Shown here: positions 36,172 through 52,039 of the stretch, one piece after another
Layout of the letters: each line of letters opens with the position of its first letter
Position numbering within the stretch: the first letter of the stretch is position 1
Assembly: GCF_023555375.1 (NCBI RefSeq)
Contig: NZ_JAJSEE010000007.1
Coordinates: 1-64,000, forward strand
Reading direction: 5' to 3'
Origin: Guyparkeria hydrothermalis
GTDB lineage: Bacteria; Pseudomonadota; Gammaproteobacteria; Halothiobacillales; Halothiobacillaceae
Length of the DNA stretch: 64,000 nucleotides
Made by a program: the position numbers and the translations under genes
Notes under the pieces: model-generated
Database searches by the model: none
Seen by the model: only the letters and a program-made list of their open reading frames with translations
Told to the model about the DNA's origin: nothing

Positions 36172-36792
36172 ATGGATCTCAACGAACTGAGAAATCTCGA
36201 TTTCCAGACCATCGGTCTGACCTCGCTCGGCACGCGGCTGGTCATCTTCGCCTTCGTGTTCGTGCTGATCGTCGGCGCGGTAATCTACTTCGACACCCTG
36301 CCGCAGAAGGAACTGCTCGAGCGCGAACAGCGCGAGGAGCAATCCCTGCTGCAGACCGTCGACCAGAAGCAGCGCCTGGCGGCCAACCTCGAGGCCTACC
36401 AGGCGCAGATCAAGGAAATGGAAACCCGCTTCGGCGAGTTGCTGCGCCAGCTGCCGAACAAGCGCGAAGCGGAGAACCTGATCGACAACGTCGCCCAGAC
36501 GTCGCTATCCAACGGCCTCAAGAACGAGCAGATCCGTCCGGGAAGCGAGGTCAAGCACGACTTCTACGCCGAGATGACCTACCACCTCTCGTTGCGCGGC
36601 ACCTATCGTGAGCTGACCCAGTTCGTCAGCGACACGGCCAACCTGCCTCGCATCGTGACCCTGCACAACCCGGCGATGAAGCCGCGGGACGCGAACGCCA
36701 TGGACGACGATGCCGAGCGCGAACTGACCATGGGCATCCAGGCGAAGACCTACCGTTACCTCGAAAGCGGTGAGCAAGGAGGCGGTCAATGA
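36172..36792 (+). CDS. pilO: type IV pilus inner-membrane protein PilO
   Basis: PilO forms a heterodimer with PilN in the inner membrane and contacts PilP. The 206-residue product has a short cytoplasmic part, one membrane segment (about residues 23-42), a long coiled coil (EREQREEQSLLQTVDQKQ onward, about residues 50-90) and a ferredoxin-like periplasmic domain (YHLSLRGTYRELTQFV). Its stop overlaps the pilP start by four bases. Confidence 0.95.
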   Translation: MDLNELRNLDFQTIGLTSLGTRLVIFAFVFVLIVGAVIYFDTLPQKELLEREQREEQSLLQTVDQKQRLAANLEAYQAQIKEMETRFGELLRQLPNKREAENLIDNVAQTSLSNGLKNEQIRPGSEVKHDFYAEMTYHLSLRGTYRELTQFVSDTANLPRIVTLHNPAMKPRDANAMDDDAERELTMGIQAKTYRYLESGEQGGGQ

Positions 36793-37352
36793 ACATGGAC
36801 CACAATCAAGGCGGCCGGACCCGACTCGACCTCGCTCGACTCGGGCTGATCGGTGCCGGGCTGCTCCTGGTCGGCGGCCTCGGTGGCTGCGCCCAGGACA
36901 TGAGCGACCTCAAGCAGCAGGTCGCCGAACTGGAAGCCCGGCCGGGCGGCAAGATCGAGCCGATCCCGGAAATGAAGCCCCTGCCGAAATACGCCTACAG
37001 CGTGCCGGAGGAGGCCCGGACGCCGTTCATGCCGCCCAAGGAAGACGACGTCGACGACGGCGACGGCCTCAAGCCGGACGTCGATCGCCCGAAGGAACCG
37101 CTGGAGCAGTTCCCGCTCGACGCGCTCGCCATGCGCGGCATCATCAATCGCCAGGGCAACACCTACGCCCTGATCCGCGACGGCAACGGCGTCATCCACG
37201 AAGTGATGCTGGGCGACCACATGGGCCGCAACTACGGCGAAGTGATGGAGATCGGCGAGACCAGCGTCACGCTGGAGGAAATCGTGCCCGATGGACAGGG
37301 TGGCTGGAGAAAACAGACAACGGTCGTCAAGTCTCAGAGCGGCCGGAGCTAA
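36789..37352 (+). CDS. pilP: type IV pilus lipoprotein PilP
   Basis: PilP is an inner-membrane lipoprotein bridging the PilNO dimer and the secretin PilQ. The 187-residue product has a signal peptide with the lipobox LGGC (Cys34 is the lipidated residue), a Pro- and acid-rich linker, and a C-terminal beta domain (LDALAMRGIINRQGNTYALI and VMLGDHMGRNYG). It overlaps pilO by four bases, and pilQ begins right after its stop. Confidence 0.94.
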   Translation: MNMDHNQGGRTRLDLARLGLIGAGLLLVGGLGGCAQDMSDLKQQVAELEARPGGKIEPIPEMKPLPKYAYSVPEEARTPFMPPKEDDVDDGDGLKPDVDRPKEPLEQFPLDALAMRGIINRQGNTYALIRDGNGVIHEVMLGDHMGRNYGEVMEIGETSVTLEEIVPDGQGGWRKQTTVVKSQSGRS

Positions 37353-39569
37353 ATGATGGGAAGCAGCGATATGGACAACCTCAAGAAACCTTCACGCCTG
37401 AGCACGGGACTGCGTCGAGGGCTTGGCCTCCCAGCCATCACCATGGCAGCCGCGCTCGCGCCTGCCCTGGCCCTGGCCGGCGATCTCAACGAGATCTCCT
37501 ACGACCGCAGCAGCGATGGCACGGTTCAGGTGCATTTCAACCTCTCCGAGCCGCTGGCCGGCGAGGCAGGCAGCTTCAAGATCGACAACCCGGCCCGGGT
37601 GGCAATCGACCTGCCGGACGTGGACAACCAGACCGGCAGTCGCCAGACCGAAATCGGTCTGGGGGCAGTGAAATCCGTCATGCTTGCCGAGGCCAATGGC
37701 AAGACCCGCGCGGTCTTCAACCTCGACCAGTCGGTGCCGTACTCCATCGACCAGAACGGCAACCGGGTCACGATCTCCTTTGACCAGGCGCGCCAGGCGA
37801 CGACCACCGCGAGCGGATTGGCCGTCACCGACCGCGGCAGCTCCGAGGCCACGGCCATGGATGCCGGCCAGCCGATCGACTTCCGCCGCGCCTCGAGTGG
37901 TGCCGGCCGCCTGCTGCTGGACGTGGGCAGCACCGACGCGCCCATGGACATCAAGCGCCAGGGCAGCCAGATCGTCGTGCGCCTGCCCGGCACCCGGATC
38001 GAGGAAGGTGGCTATAACGTCAACGACTTCGCCACCCCGGTCGAGCGCGTCGACGTGCGTCGCGAGGGCAACGGCAGCCGCGTCACCCTCAAGACCAAGG
38101 ATGCCGGCGAGCACCTGGCCTACCAGACCGGCAACCGCCTGGTGGTCGAGGTCCAGCCGATCCCCGAGGAAGAGCAACGCACCTCACTGGGCAAGAAGGA
38201 ATACACCGGCGAGCGCCTGACCCTGAAGTTCCAGGACATTCAGGTCCGCCCGTTGCTGCAGCTGATCGCCGATTTCACCGGCAACAACATCGTGGTCAGT
38301 GACACCGTCCAGGGCTCGATCAGCCTGCGACTGGAAAACGTGCCCTGGGACCAGGCCCTCGACCTGATCATGACCACCAAGGGCCTGTCCTCGCGCGAGA
38401 ACGGCAACGTGATCTACGTCGCGCCCACCGACGAGATCGCCGCCCGCGACAAGGCCGAGCTGGCCGCCCGCGAGCAGGCCCAGCAGCTGGCACCGCTGAT
38501 CACCGACATCGTCCAGATCAACTACGCCAAGGCCGGCGACATCGCCACCCTGGTCCGCCAGAGTTCCGGGCTCGGCGAGGGCGCCGGTGACAAGAAGAGC
38601 GACGGCAACTTCCTCAGCCGGCGCGGCTCGATCACGGTCGACTCGCGCACCAACAACCTGATCGTGACCGACACCGCCGAGGCCCTTGATCGCGTTCGCG
38701 GCCTGATCGAGCAGGTAGACCGTCCGGTCAAGCAGGTCTTGATCGAAACCCGCATCGTGATCGCCACCGACAACTTCTCGCGCGAGCTGGGTGTGCGCTG
38801 GGGCCTGCAAGGCGGTTTTGACCGCGGCGGACAGCGCGTTGGCTTTGGTGGCGGCGCATACGACGGCAGCGACGGCCCGGCCTTCCCGATCGACCAACGA
38901 AACCCATCAACTCTCAATGGCACCTATTTCGAGGGCCAGGACAGCTGGATGGTCAACACCCCGATCAGCGGCGATCCGACCGGCTCGCTGGGGCTGGCGA
39001 TCCTCGGCTCGAACGTGCTTCTGAACCTCGAACTGCAGGCCATGCAGAGCGAGGGCACGGGCAAGATCGTCTCCAACCCGAAGGTGATCACCACCAATGG
39101 TCACAAGGCGACCATCTCGCAGGGCGTGGAGATTCCCTATCAGTCCCAGACGGCCTCGGGCGGGGGCGCCATCGCGAACATCGAGTTCAAGGAGGCCCTG
39201 CTCAAGACGGAAGTCACGCCCCAGATCACGCCCAACGACATGGTGATCATGGACATCCTGGTGATGAAGGAAGAGCCGGACTACACCCGCGCGATCAATG
39301 GCGAGCCGCCGATCAACACCCGCGAGGTGCAGACCAAGGTACAGGTGCAGAACGGCCAGACCGTGGTGCTGGGCGGCATCTACGAGTTCGAGAACGTCAC
39401 CCAGCTGGAGAAAGTGCCGTTCTTTGGCGACCTGCCGGGCATCGGCAACCTGTTCAAGAACCGGCTGCGCGACGACTCGCGGTTCGAGTTGCTGATCTTC
39501 GTCACGCCGAAGATCGTCGACCGCGACAACCTCGCGAACCACAACCGGGGCGTGCTGATCAACAACTGA
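37353..39569 (+). CDS. pilQ: type IV pilus secretin PilQ
   Basis: PilQ forms the outer-membrane channel for the pilus. The 738-residue product has a Sec signal (cleavage likely after ALALA), two AMIN domains that bind peptidoglycan (about residues 45-270), an STN/N0 domain (SLGKKEYTGERLTLKFQDI onward), an N1 domain, and the secretin domain with GVEIPYQSQT and VVLGGIYEFE. The first ATG directly follows the pilP stop; a second ATG at 37371 with GGGAAG upstream is the alternative start. A terminator follows. Confidence 0.95.
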   Translation: MMGSSDMDNLKKPSRLSTGLRRGLGLPAITMAAALAPALALAGDLNEISYDRSSDGTVQVHFNLSEPLAGEAGSFKIDNPARVAIDLPDVDNQTGSRQTEIGLGAVKSVMLAEANGKTRAVFNLDQSVPYSIDQNGNRVTISFDQARQATTTASGLAVTDRGSSEATAMDAGQPIDFRRASSGAGRLLLDVGSTDAPMDIKRQGSQIVVRLPGTRIEEGGYNVNDFATPVERVDVRREGNGSRVTLKTKDAGEHLAYQTGNRLVVEVQPIPEEEQRTSLGKKEYTGERLTLKFQDIQVRPLLQLIADFTGNNIVVSDTVQGSISLRLENVPWDQALDLIMTTKGLSSRENGNVIYVAPTDEIAARDKAELAAREQAQQLAPLITDIVQINYAKAGDIATLVRQSSGLGEGAGDKKSDGNFLSRRGSITVDSRTNNLIVTDTAEALDRVRGLIEQVDRPVKQVLIETRIVIATDNFSRELGVRWGLQGGFDRGGQRVGFGGGAYDGSDGPAFPIDQRNPSTLNGTYFEGQDSWMVNTPISGDPTGSLGLAILGSNVLLNLELQAMQSEGTGKIVSNPKVITTNGHKATISQGVEIPYQSQTASGGGAIANIEFKEALLKTEVTPQITPNDMVIMDILVMKEEPDYTRAINGEPPINTREVQTKVQVQNGQTVVLGGIYEFENVTQLEKVPFFGDLPGIGNLFKNRLRDDSRFELLIFVTPKIVDRDNLANHNRGVLINN

Positions 39570-39593
39570 TCACGCCGTTCGCCCCCAATGACC

Positions 39594-39616
39594 AACCCCG
39601 CCTCGGCGGGGTTTTT
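39594..39616 (+). terminator. intrinsic terminator after pilMNOPQ
   Basis: AACCCCGCC pairs with GGCGGGGTT across a TC loop, followed by TTT. It lies 25 bp after pilQ and just before aroK, so aroKB may be transcribed partly from a separate promoter or by read-through. Confidence 0.88.
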
Positions 39617-39645
39617 CGTTTGCCCTGTCGGTATAATCGGGTCAC

Positions 39646-40185
39646 ATGCGCAATATCATCCTGATCGGCCCGATGGGGGCCGGAAAAACGACCATCGGTC
39701 GAATACTGGCCAACCGCCTCGGCTGGCAATTTCACGACTCCGATCGCGAGATCGAAAAACGTACCGGGGCGAGTATTCCGCTGATCTTCGACATCGAGGG
39801 CGAGGCCGGTTTTCGTGACCGGGAACACGACATGCTCGCCGACCTCACTGCGGGCCAAGGCATGGTGCTCGCCACGGGTGGCGGGGCCGTGCTGCGCGAG
39901 GACAACCGCAAGCTCTTGCGGGAAAACGGCCTGGTGGTCTATCTCTTCACCTCGGTGGAACGCCAGTTCGAACGCACCCAGCACGACACCCAGCGCCCCC
40001 TGCTGCAGAACGGCGACCGCCGCGCGACCCTGCAGCGCCTGATGGACGAGCGCGACCCGCTCTACCGCGGGACCGCCCACGTGGTGCTGGAGACCGGCGG
40101 GCAGACGCCGCGAGCGATGGCCGATCGCATCCTGGCGGCAAGCCGTCAGAACGGGCTCGAGACCGACGACAACCCACGCGGTTGA
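39646..40185 (+). CDS. aroK: shikimate kinase AroK
   Basis: AroK phosphorylates shikimate at the 3-hydroxyl in the pathway to chorismate. The 179-residue product has the Walker A loop GPMGAGKT (residues 8-15), the shikimate-binding DSDREIE and FRDREHDM segments, TGGGAVLR, and the lid region with QRPLLQ. aroB follows, the usual gammaproteobacterial order after pilQ. Confidence 0.96.
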   Translation: MRNIILIGPMGAGKTTIGRILANRLGWQFHDSDREIEKRTGASIPLIFDIEGEAGFRDREHDMLADLTAGQGMVLATGGGAVLREDNRKLLRENGLVVYLFTSVERQFERTQHDTQRPLLQNGDRRATLQRLMDERDPLYRGTAHVVLETGGQTPRAMADRILAASRQNGLETDDNPRG

Positions 40186-40291
40186 TGTAGACTTCGCACA
40201 GGTCGCCCCGGGATGAATCGCCCCCGGGGCCACACGCCCCCCTTCGACGGGGAGCGCCATCTGACGAACCGCAGCCGACAGGGCACCGATC

Positions 40292-41410
40292 ATGACCGAT
40301 CCCGCCTCCTCCATCTCGCAACCCACCACCGTCAACGTGGACCTGGGCGAGCGCAGCTACCCGATCTTTATCGGTGCCGGGCTGATCGATGGCGACGAGC
40401 TTGTACCGTTCATCCCCTCGTCCCGTGCGGTGATCGTCAGTAACACCACCGTCGCGCCGCTCTACGCCGAGCGTCTGACTCAGGCCCTCGAGGCCGCCGG
40501 CAAACGCGTTGATCTGATCGCCCTGCCCGACGGCGAGCAGTACAAGAACCTCGAGACGCTCGAGCGCATCTACGATTTCCTGATGGAAAAGCAGGCCGAT
40601 CGCAAGACCACGCTGATCGCCCTCGGCGGCGGCGTGATCGGCGACATCACCGGGTTTGCCGCGGCAAGCTTCCAGCGCGGCGTGCCCTTCATCCAGGTCC
40701 CCACGACGCTGCTCGCCCAGGTCGACAGCTCGGTCGGCGGCAAGACCGGCGTCAATCACCCGCGCGGCAAGAACATGATCGGCGCGTTCTACCAGCCGCG
40801 CTGCGTGCTGGCCGACACCGCCAGCCTCGACACCCTCCCCGACCGAGAGCTTTCCGCCGGACTGGCCGAGGTGATCAAGTACGGCCTGCTCTGGGACGAG
40901 GATTTCCTCGACTGGATCGAGGCCAACGTCGACGCGTTGCGCCAGCGCGACCGCGGCGCACTGACCGAAGCCATCCGTCAATCCTGCCTGATCAAGGCCG
41001 AGATCGTCCGTCAGGACGAGCGCGAAGGCGGCATCCGCGCCCTGCTCAACCTGGGCCATACGTTCGGCCACGCCATCGAGGCCGGCATGGGATACGGGCG
41101 CTGGCTGCACGGCGAGGCAGTCGGTGCGGGCATGTGCATGGCCGCCGATCTCTCCCATCGCCTCGAGCTGATCGACGCGGCGACCGTCAAGCGCATCGAA
41201 ACCTTGATCGCCTCGGCCGGTCTACCCACGCGGGCACCGGCCGAGCTGTCGACCGAGCGACTGCGCGAGCTGATGGACAGCGACAAGAAGGTCGAGGACG
41301 GTCGCCTGCGACTGGTGCTGCTGGGCCGACTCGGCCAGGCACGCCTGGTCGATCGAGTCGACGACGAGGCCATCCGCGCCACCATCGAGGCGACGCGCGC
41401 GACCGCCTGA
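40292..41410 (+). CDS. aroB: 3-dehydroquinate synthase AroB
   Basis: AroB makes 3-dehydroquinate from DAHP, using NAD and a divalent metal. The 372-residue product shows the NAD-binding [15 protein letters not shown], the [20 protein letters not shown] signature, and the metal-binding histidines in [12 protein letters not shown] and WLHGEAV. The ATG at 40292 lies 106 bp after aroK; a small stretch of extra N-terminal residues (about 10) precedes the core. Confidence 0.96.
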   Translation: MTDPASSISQPTTVNVDLGERSYPIFIGAGLIDGDELVPFIPSSRAVIVSNTTVAPLYAERLTQALEAAGKRVDLIALPDGEQYKNLETLERIYDFLMEKQADRKTTLIALGGGVIGDITGFAAASFQRGVPFIQVPTTLLAQVDSSVGGKTGVNHPRGKNMIGAFYQPRCVLADTASLDTLPDRELSAGLAEVIKYGLLWDEDFLDWIEANVDALRQRDRGALTEAIRQSCLIKAEIVRQDEREGGIRALLNLGHTFGHAIEAGMGYGRWLHGEAVGAGMCMAADLSHRLELIDAATVKRIETLIASAGLPTRAPAELSTERLRELMDSDKKVEDGRLRLVLLGRLGQARLVDRVDDEAIRATIEATRATA

Positions 41411-41450
41411 CCACCCCCATTCCCCGATTCAAGCAACGAAGGATGCTGCC

Positions 41451-42923
41451 ATGACCGAAGCGACGGAACACGCCCTGGAACAGGCCGAACGAATCGTCCA
41501 GTACGCCAAGTACTCCGACCGGTTCATGGTGGTGGAGGGGGACTCGGCCGCCGAGCGGCGCGCCTTCGTCAAGCTGATCGGCCAGAAGCTGCCCCGCCAG
41601 GTCCGCCCGGTGGTGTTGCGTGCCGACAGCGGCAACGGCTCGGCCGCCCTGATCGACCAACTGAGCACCCTGCTGCAACTGTCCGCGGGCATCGAGACGA
41701 TCGACCAACTGATCACTGCGGCCACGGCCGCGCTCGAGGGGCAGGATCGACTCCTGATCGTGGTCGAGAACGCCGATCACTGGCTGGCATCGAGTGCCGC
41801 CGACGCCCTGTTCGACCTGATCACGCAGTCGCACGAGCTGGCCCGCGAACGCATCCTGTTCCTGCTGGTCGGCGCTGCCGGCCTTTGCGAGCAGACCGAA
41901 ACGGCTCAGCCACTCGCCGGACTGGTCGCCGACCTGCACTGCGTCCAGCTGCTCGGCACCACCCAATCGGGTGCCGCAACCAGCGCGGCCACCGCGGCAG
42001 GCACGAGTGCCGCAGCCGACGCGCCCAGCGAGTCTCCCCGCGTCGAATCCGCCTCGGCGGCGGGACGTGGTCACGACGGCCCGCGACCAACCCCGGCCAA
42101 TCGCCCGATCTGGACCAGCCCGACCCTGCTGATCGCCGCGGTCATCAGCATCGCCGTCGTCGCCATTGGCGTGTTCGCCCTGCTCGGCCGGTCGGATGAT
42201 CCCACCCAGTCGAGCAGCGAGCGCGCGATCGCGCTGGACGAGTCGACAGAGCAGACCGGTCAAGCCGCGCCGGCCGACACGGAGAAAACCGAGCGGGAAA
42301 CGACTGACGAGCCGACCGACAGCGGGAGCGCAAGCGGTGCGGACAGCCAGACCGAGGAGGCGCCCGCCAGCGAAACCGACACCGCCGCGCTGCCCGATCA
42401 CGGCCTGCCGCCGCACGTGCCGTTCCCGGACGAAAGCACAGACGAGGCCGAGGCATCCGGCACCGCCGAGGTCACCTCGAGCGACACCGCGGCCACCGAA
42501 CCGACCGATGGCGGCGACTCCACCGAGGCGGGCGAACGGGCCGCCGATGCGACCACGACCCCGGTAACGGAGGACGCCCAAGGCACCGCCGCGTCCACGC
42601 CGCCGACCGACGTGGACAACGCCTGGTTCCGTGATCAGCCGCGCGCCCGGGCGGCGATCCAGCTGGCTGCCTTCGGCAAGCTCGAGGGGGCCGAGTCGAT
42701 GATCGAGCGCTTCGCGACCGACGAGCAGCCGCGCGAGCAATGGCGCATCTACACCCAGGCGGTCAACGGCAAGGTCCTCTACACCGTGACCTTCGGCGAT
42801 TTCGCCTCGGCCGAGCGCGCCGCGCACGCCATCGACGCCCTGCCGACCGCCCTGCGCGAGCTCAAGCCCTACCCACGCTCCGTCGGGGCGATCCAGGACC
42901 GACTCACCGACCCCGCAAGCTGA
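41451..42923 (+). CDS. damX: DamX-like SPOR domain protein
   Basis: DamX-type proteins bind denuded glycan at the division septum through a C-terminal SPOR domain. The 490-residue product has an N-terminal domain resembling an AAA/ExeA-type ATPase (TDRFMVV-like strand, LLIVVENADHWL) but without a Walker A P-loop, one membrane segment (about residues 222-243), a long acidic Thr/Ser/Glu-rich periplasmic linker, and a SPOR domain at about residues 395-485 (IQLAAFGKLEGAESMIERF, YTVTFGDFASAERA). The position between aroB and gltB matches its location in Pseudomonas. Confidence 0.87.
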   Translation: MTEATEHALEQAERIVQYAKYSDRFMVVEGDSAAERRAFVKLIGQKLPRQVRPVVLRADSGNGSAALIDQLSTLLQLSAGIETIDQLITAATAALEGQDRLLIVVENADHWLASSAADALFDLITQSHELARERILFLLVGAAGLCEQTETAQPLAGLVADLHCVQLLGTTQSGAATSAATAAGTSAAADAPSESPRVESASAAGRGHDGPRPTPANRPIWTSPTLLIAAVISIAVVAIGVFALLGRSDDPTQSSSERAIALDESTEQTGQAAPADTEKTERETTDEPTDSGSASGADSQTEEAPASETDTAALPDHGLPPHVPFPDESTDEAEASGTAEVTSSDTAATEPTDGGDSTEAGERAADATTTPVTEDAQGTAASTPPTDVDNAWFRDQPRARAAIQLAAFGKLEGAESMIERFATDEQPREQWRIYTQAVNGKVLYTVTFGDFASAERAAHAIDALPTALRELKPYPRSVGAIQDRLTDPAS

Positions 42924-43226
42924 GGGGCCTCGCGGCACGGCCGCCAGGCAAGCCGCGCCACGCCGTCTCCGGCACGTCACCTGCCTGCCCCGCGGCGGTG
43001 ACGTGCCGGCGCCCCGATTTGCCTGATTCCTGCCGGGCCGGTAAAATTCCGGCCCATTTTGCCCAAATCCCCCGGATACGGGCGCCCATCGAACCACGGT
43101 CGGCACCTGGGCTGTTGGCGCATGCATGACACTGCGCGCCGGCGGCACGGCCGGGCCACCAAGCCGAGGGCGGGATGAGCGTCGCTCGCCCGGCAAGCCG
43201 GAAGAATCCAAGAGGTTGCGCAACTC
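42924..43226 (+). promoter_or_regulatory. damX-gltB intergenic region
   Basis: No gene is visible. A perfect 12-bp inverted repeat (42970-42981 with 42997-43008, 15-base spacer) lies about 47 bp after damX and may stop transcription or bind a regulator, though no T run follows. The gltB promoter follows it. The leader from 43050 to the gltB ATG is about 175 bp and GC-rich. Confidence 0.5.
43019..43047 (+). promoter_or_regulatory. candidate sigma-70 promoter of gltB
   Basis: TTGCCT (43019-43024) and TAAAAT (43042-43047) with a 17-bp spacer form a good sigma-70 pattern about 180 bp upstream of gltB. Confidence 0.6.
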
Positions 43227-47690
<4,464 letters not shown>

Positions 47691-47734
47691 GGCCATGCAC
47701 GGATCGGGCATTGCTCGAACCGTCGCCAAACCGG

Positions 47735-47764
47735 GACCGGTCACCCTCCCCGGGGTGACCGGTC
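47735..47764 (+). terminator. hairpin after gltB
   Basis: A perfect 12-bp stem (47735-47746 with 47753-47764) with a 6-base loop lies 44 bp after gltB. The following bases have only scattered T, so termination strength is uncertain. Confidence 0.65.
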
Positions 47765-47837
47765 TCGTCGTGTTCGCGTGCCGCAAAAACTACGACCACG
47801 CGCCCGCCCGCTCGAGCCGCGCTACCCGGAGGCCCCG

Positions 47838-49457
47838 ATGAGCCGGATCCCCGAGGCGTTCGTCGAGGAGGTGGTGGGCCGCTCGGACATCGTCGAGGTG
47901 ATCGGCGCGCGCGTGCCGTTGAAGAAGAAGGGCAAGGAGTTCGCCGCCTGCTGCCCCTTCCACCAGGAAAAGACGCCGTCGTTCTACGTCACCCCGGACA
48001 AGCAGTTCTATCACTGCTTCGGCTGCGGGGCGCACGGCAACGTGGTGGGCTTTCTGATGGAATTCGACCACCTCGACTTCCCCACCGCGATCGAGCATCT
48101 CGCCGGCCGGCTGGGCCTCGAGATCCCGCGCGAGAAGGGCGACCAGGAGAAGCTCGACCGGATCGGGCGACTGCGCCAGGTCACCGCCGCGGCCACCGAC
48201 TGGTTCCGCGGCAACCTCAAGCGCTCGCCCGAGGCGATCGACTTTCTCAAGCAGCGCGGCCTGACCGGCGAGACGGCCGCCCGGTTCGCGCTGGGCTTCG
48301 CCCCGGCGGGCAACCACATCGAGGCGGCCATGGGCGGCTGGGCGCGTCCCGAGGAGCTGGTCGCGACGGGGCTGCTCATCCAGCGCGACAATGGCGACCG
48401 CTACGATCGCTTCCGCGCCCGGGTGATCTTCCCGATCCGCGATCCGCGCGGCCACGTGATCGGTTTCGGTGGCCGGGTGATCGGCCCAGGCGAGCCCAAG
48501 TACCTCAACTCGCCCGAGACCGAGCTGTTCCACAAGGGCTATGGCGTCTACGGGCTGTACGAATCGCGCCAGGTCGACCAGCGCCCCGGCCAGCTGATCG
48601 TGGTCGAGGGCTACATGGACGTGATCCTGCTGGCGCAGAACGGCATCCCGCACGTGGTCGCGACCCTGGGCACGGCCACCACCGCCGAGCAGATCGACCT
48701 GCTCTACCGGCAGACCGAACGGCTGGTGTTCTGCTTCGACGGCGATGCCGCCGGGCGGCGCGCGGCGGTCAAGGCCCTCTCGGTCGCCCTGCCCCTGATG
48801 CAGGACGGCCGCGACCTGCGCTTTGCCTTCCTGCCCGATGGCGAGGACCCGGACAGCTTCGTGCGCGCCCACGGCCAGGCCGGGTTCGAGCGATTCGTCG
48901 AGCAGGAAGCGCTGGGTTTCGATCGCTTCATGACCCTCCACCTCGACGAGAGCATCCCGGGCGATGACACCGCGGCGCGGGCACGCAAGAACAAGCAGGC
49001 GCACCAGCTGATCGAGCGCATGCCGCCGGGCAGCCTCAAGCGGCTGACCGCGCGCCAGGTCGACCGCCACCACGGCCTGTTCGGGCGCCCGTTCCGCGAG
49101 GAGAACCAGCCGACCGGTCCGACCGCGGCCAAGCGCCCCCCGCCGTCACGTTCGGAGGAGCACGCCATCCTGCGCCTGGCTTTGACCCACTCTCGTCTGA
49201 TCGCGCGGCTGCGCCCCGCCGAGGTCTGGCACGGCGGCCAGCCACCGGCCGTGATCCAGCGACTGCTCGACGGCACGTTGACGGCCGAGGATCGCCAGAT
49301 CGCCGAGGCCCAGAACCTGGTCGGCATTGAAAACGCGGAAATCGCCGCCACCATGCTGGGAGACATCCTGGAGAAGCGGCGCCAGCGCGAGGCACTGGCC
49401 GAAAGGAAACGGCAGCAGTGCGCCAATCTGGCGGGCGGACGCCCGCCGACCGACTGA
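47838..49457 (+). CDS. dnaG: DNA primase DnaG
   Basis: DnaG makes RNA primers for replication. The product from ATG 47838 (539 residues; GGAGG-like site upstream) has the N-terminal zinc-binding domain (Cys39, His42, Cys60, Cys63), the RNA polymerase/TOPRIM core with VVEGYMDVILL and FCFDGDAAG, and a C-terminal DnaB-interaction domain (HAILRLALTHSRLIARL onward) that looks somewhat shortened compared with E. coli (581 residues). It is followed by rpoD, but rpsU and yqeY, its usual upstream partners, are at 28 kb. Confidence 0.95.
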   Translation: MSRIPEAFVEEVVGRSDIVEVIGARVPLKKKGKEFAACCPFHQEKTPSFYVTPDKQFYHCFGCGAHGNVVGFLMEFDHLDFPTAIEHLAGRLGLEIPREKGDQEKLDRIGRLRQVTAAATDWFRGNLKRSPEAIDFLKQRGLTGETAARFALGFAPAGNHIEAAMGGWARPEELVATGLLIQRDNGDRYDRFRARVIFPIRDPRGHVIGFGGRVIGPGEPKYLNSPETELFHKGYGVYGLYESRQVDQRPGQLIVVEGYMDVILLAQNGIPHVVATLGTATTAEQIDLLYRQTERLVFCFDGDAAGRRAAVKALSVALPLMQDGRDLRFAFLPDGEDPDSFVRAHGQAGFERFVEQEALGFDRFMTLHLDESIPGDDTAARARKNKQAHQLIERMPPGSLKRLTARQVDRHHGLFGRPFREENQPTGPTAAKRPPPSRSEEHAILRLALTHSRLIARLRPAEVWHGGQPPAVIQRLLDGTLTAEDRQIAEAQNLVGIENAEIAATMLGDILEKRRQREALAERKRQQCANLAGGRPPTD

Positions 49458-49466
49458 CCGCGACAT

Positions 49467-49495
49467 GGACGAAATGCCCGAAAAGCGGTATAATT
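49467..49495 (+). promoter_or_regulatory. sigma-70 promoter of rpoD
   Basis: TGGACG (49467-49472) and a perfect TATAAT (49490-49495) with a 17-bp spacer lie just after the dnaG stop. The predicted rpoD leader is about 205 bases and contains two strong hairpins. Confidence 0.75.
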
Positions 49496-49562
49496 TCGTG
49501 TTCCCCAACGGGAACGCCCGAATCATCAGCTAGTCCGATTGACCGGCTCGTCGGGCCACCCC

Positions 49563-49636
49563 GCGCGAGGCCCGAACGTCTCCTCGCGCCGCCACAATCC
49601 ACTGACGTGGCCCGCCCGGGACCGGGCGGGCCACGT
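49563..49636 (+). promoter_or_regulatory. two hairpins in the rpoD leader
   Basis: GCGCGAGG (49563-49570) pairs with CCTCGCGC (49582-49589), and a perfect 15-bp stem (49605-49619 with 49622-49636, two-base spacer) follows. The second ends about 70 bp before the rpoD start and lacks a T run directly behind it, so it is either a weak internal terminator or a leader structure. Confidence 0.6.
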
Positions 49637-49706
49637 TCGGCGCCTGCACTCCCGCGGCGCGACTTTCAGACGTTTTCACCGAATTGCCGGAGCAGGTTCC
49701 ACGCCG

Positions 49707-51518
<1,812 letters not shown>

Positions 51519-51574
51519 TCCCCTCTCCGGGTCGGCTCGTCGTCGGCCCCGGCGGCCTCCGCCGCCCCCTGCAC

Positions 51575-51651
51575 GGGCCCATAGCTCAGTTGGTTAGAGC
51601 AGGCGACTCATAATCGCTTGGTCGCAGGTTCGAGCCCTGCTGGGCCCACCA
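51575..51651 (+). tRNA. ileX: tRNA-Ile2 (CAT anticodon, lysidine type)
   Basis: A full cloverleaf of 77 bases with encoded CCA: acceptor stem 51575-51581 with 51641-51647, D arm with GCTC/GAGC, anticodon stem GGCGA/TCGCT around the loop CTCATAA, and a T arm with GGTTCGAGC. The anticodon CAT would read Met, but the D-arm/anticodon-arm segment GCAGGCGACTCATAATCGCT is the same as in the E. coli tRNA-Ile2 gene ileX, whose C34 is changed to lysidine by TilS so that it reads AUA. It lies 56 bp after rpoD and shares its transcript direction. Confidence 0.93.
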
Positions 51652-51713
51652 AATCCAGGCAAGCGGTCGACCGGCAAGACATGTCCGACCACGCCCCTTC
51701 CTGACGACACCCG

Positions 51714-51746
51714 AAGGCCGCCCGGCATCCCGGCGCGGCCTTTTTC
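51714..51746 (+). terminator. intrinsic terminator after rpoD-tRNA
   Basis: AAGGCCGC (51714-51721) pairs with GCGGCCTT (51735-51742), with an inner CCGG/CCGG pair, followed by a run of T. It closes the rpoD-tRNA-Ile2 unit. The region from here to 52039 holds no gene; it is AT-richer near 51835-51890 and likely contains the promoter of the permease gene. Confidence 0.88.
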
Positions 51747-52039
51747 TCGTCCGGGCCGACCGTTTTTGCACCAAAAAACGCGGCTCGCATTGATCCCCCG
51801 ACCAGGTCATGCCCCGGCATCAAGCCGCCTTCATGTTTTGTCGATCACATTATTAGCCAGCAAACTCAGTTGATCCCCGCCAGGAAATTCTTTATCGCAG
51901 CGCCCTGGCATGGGGTCTACACTGCGCCTGTCATGCGCGGTCAACCGGAAGCGGCCCGTCGCTTCCCGTCCGACGCCTGACCATGACAAGAATCGAAAAC
52001 GACAAGAACCACAATCCCCATTCAAGGAGATAGAGCGCC

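Noticed and set aside
51575-51651. tRNA-Met (elongator)
   Set aside because: CAT anticodon fits, but the anticodon-arm region is identical to E. coli ileX rather than metT; called tRNA-Ile2 instead.
51586-51823. Minus-strand ORFs ending LVGPAGLEPATKRL and similar
   Set aside because: They are antisense to the tRNA-Ile2 gene; this translation is a well-known artefact of reading tRNA genes backwards.
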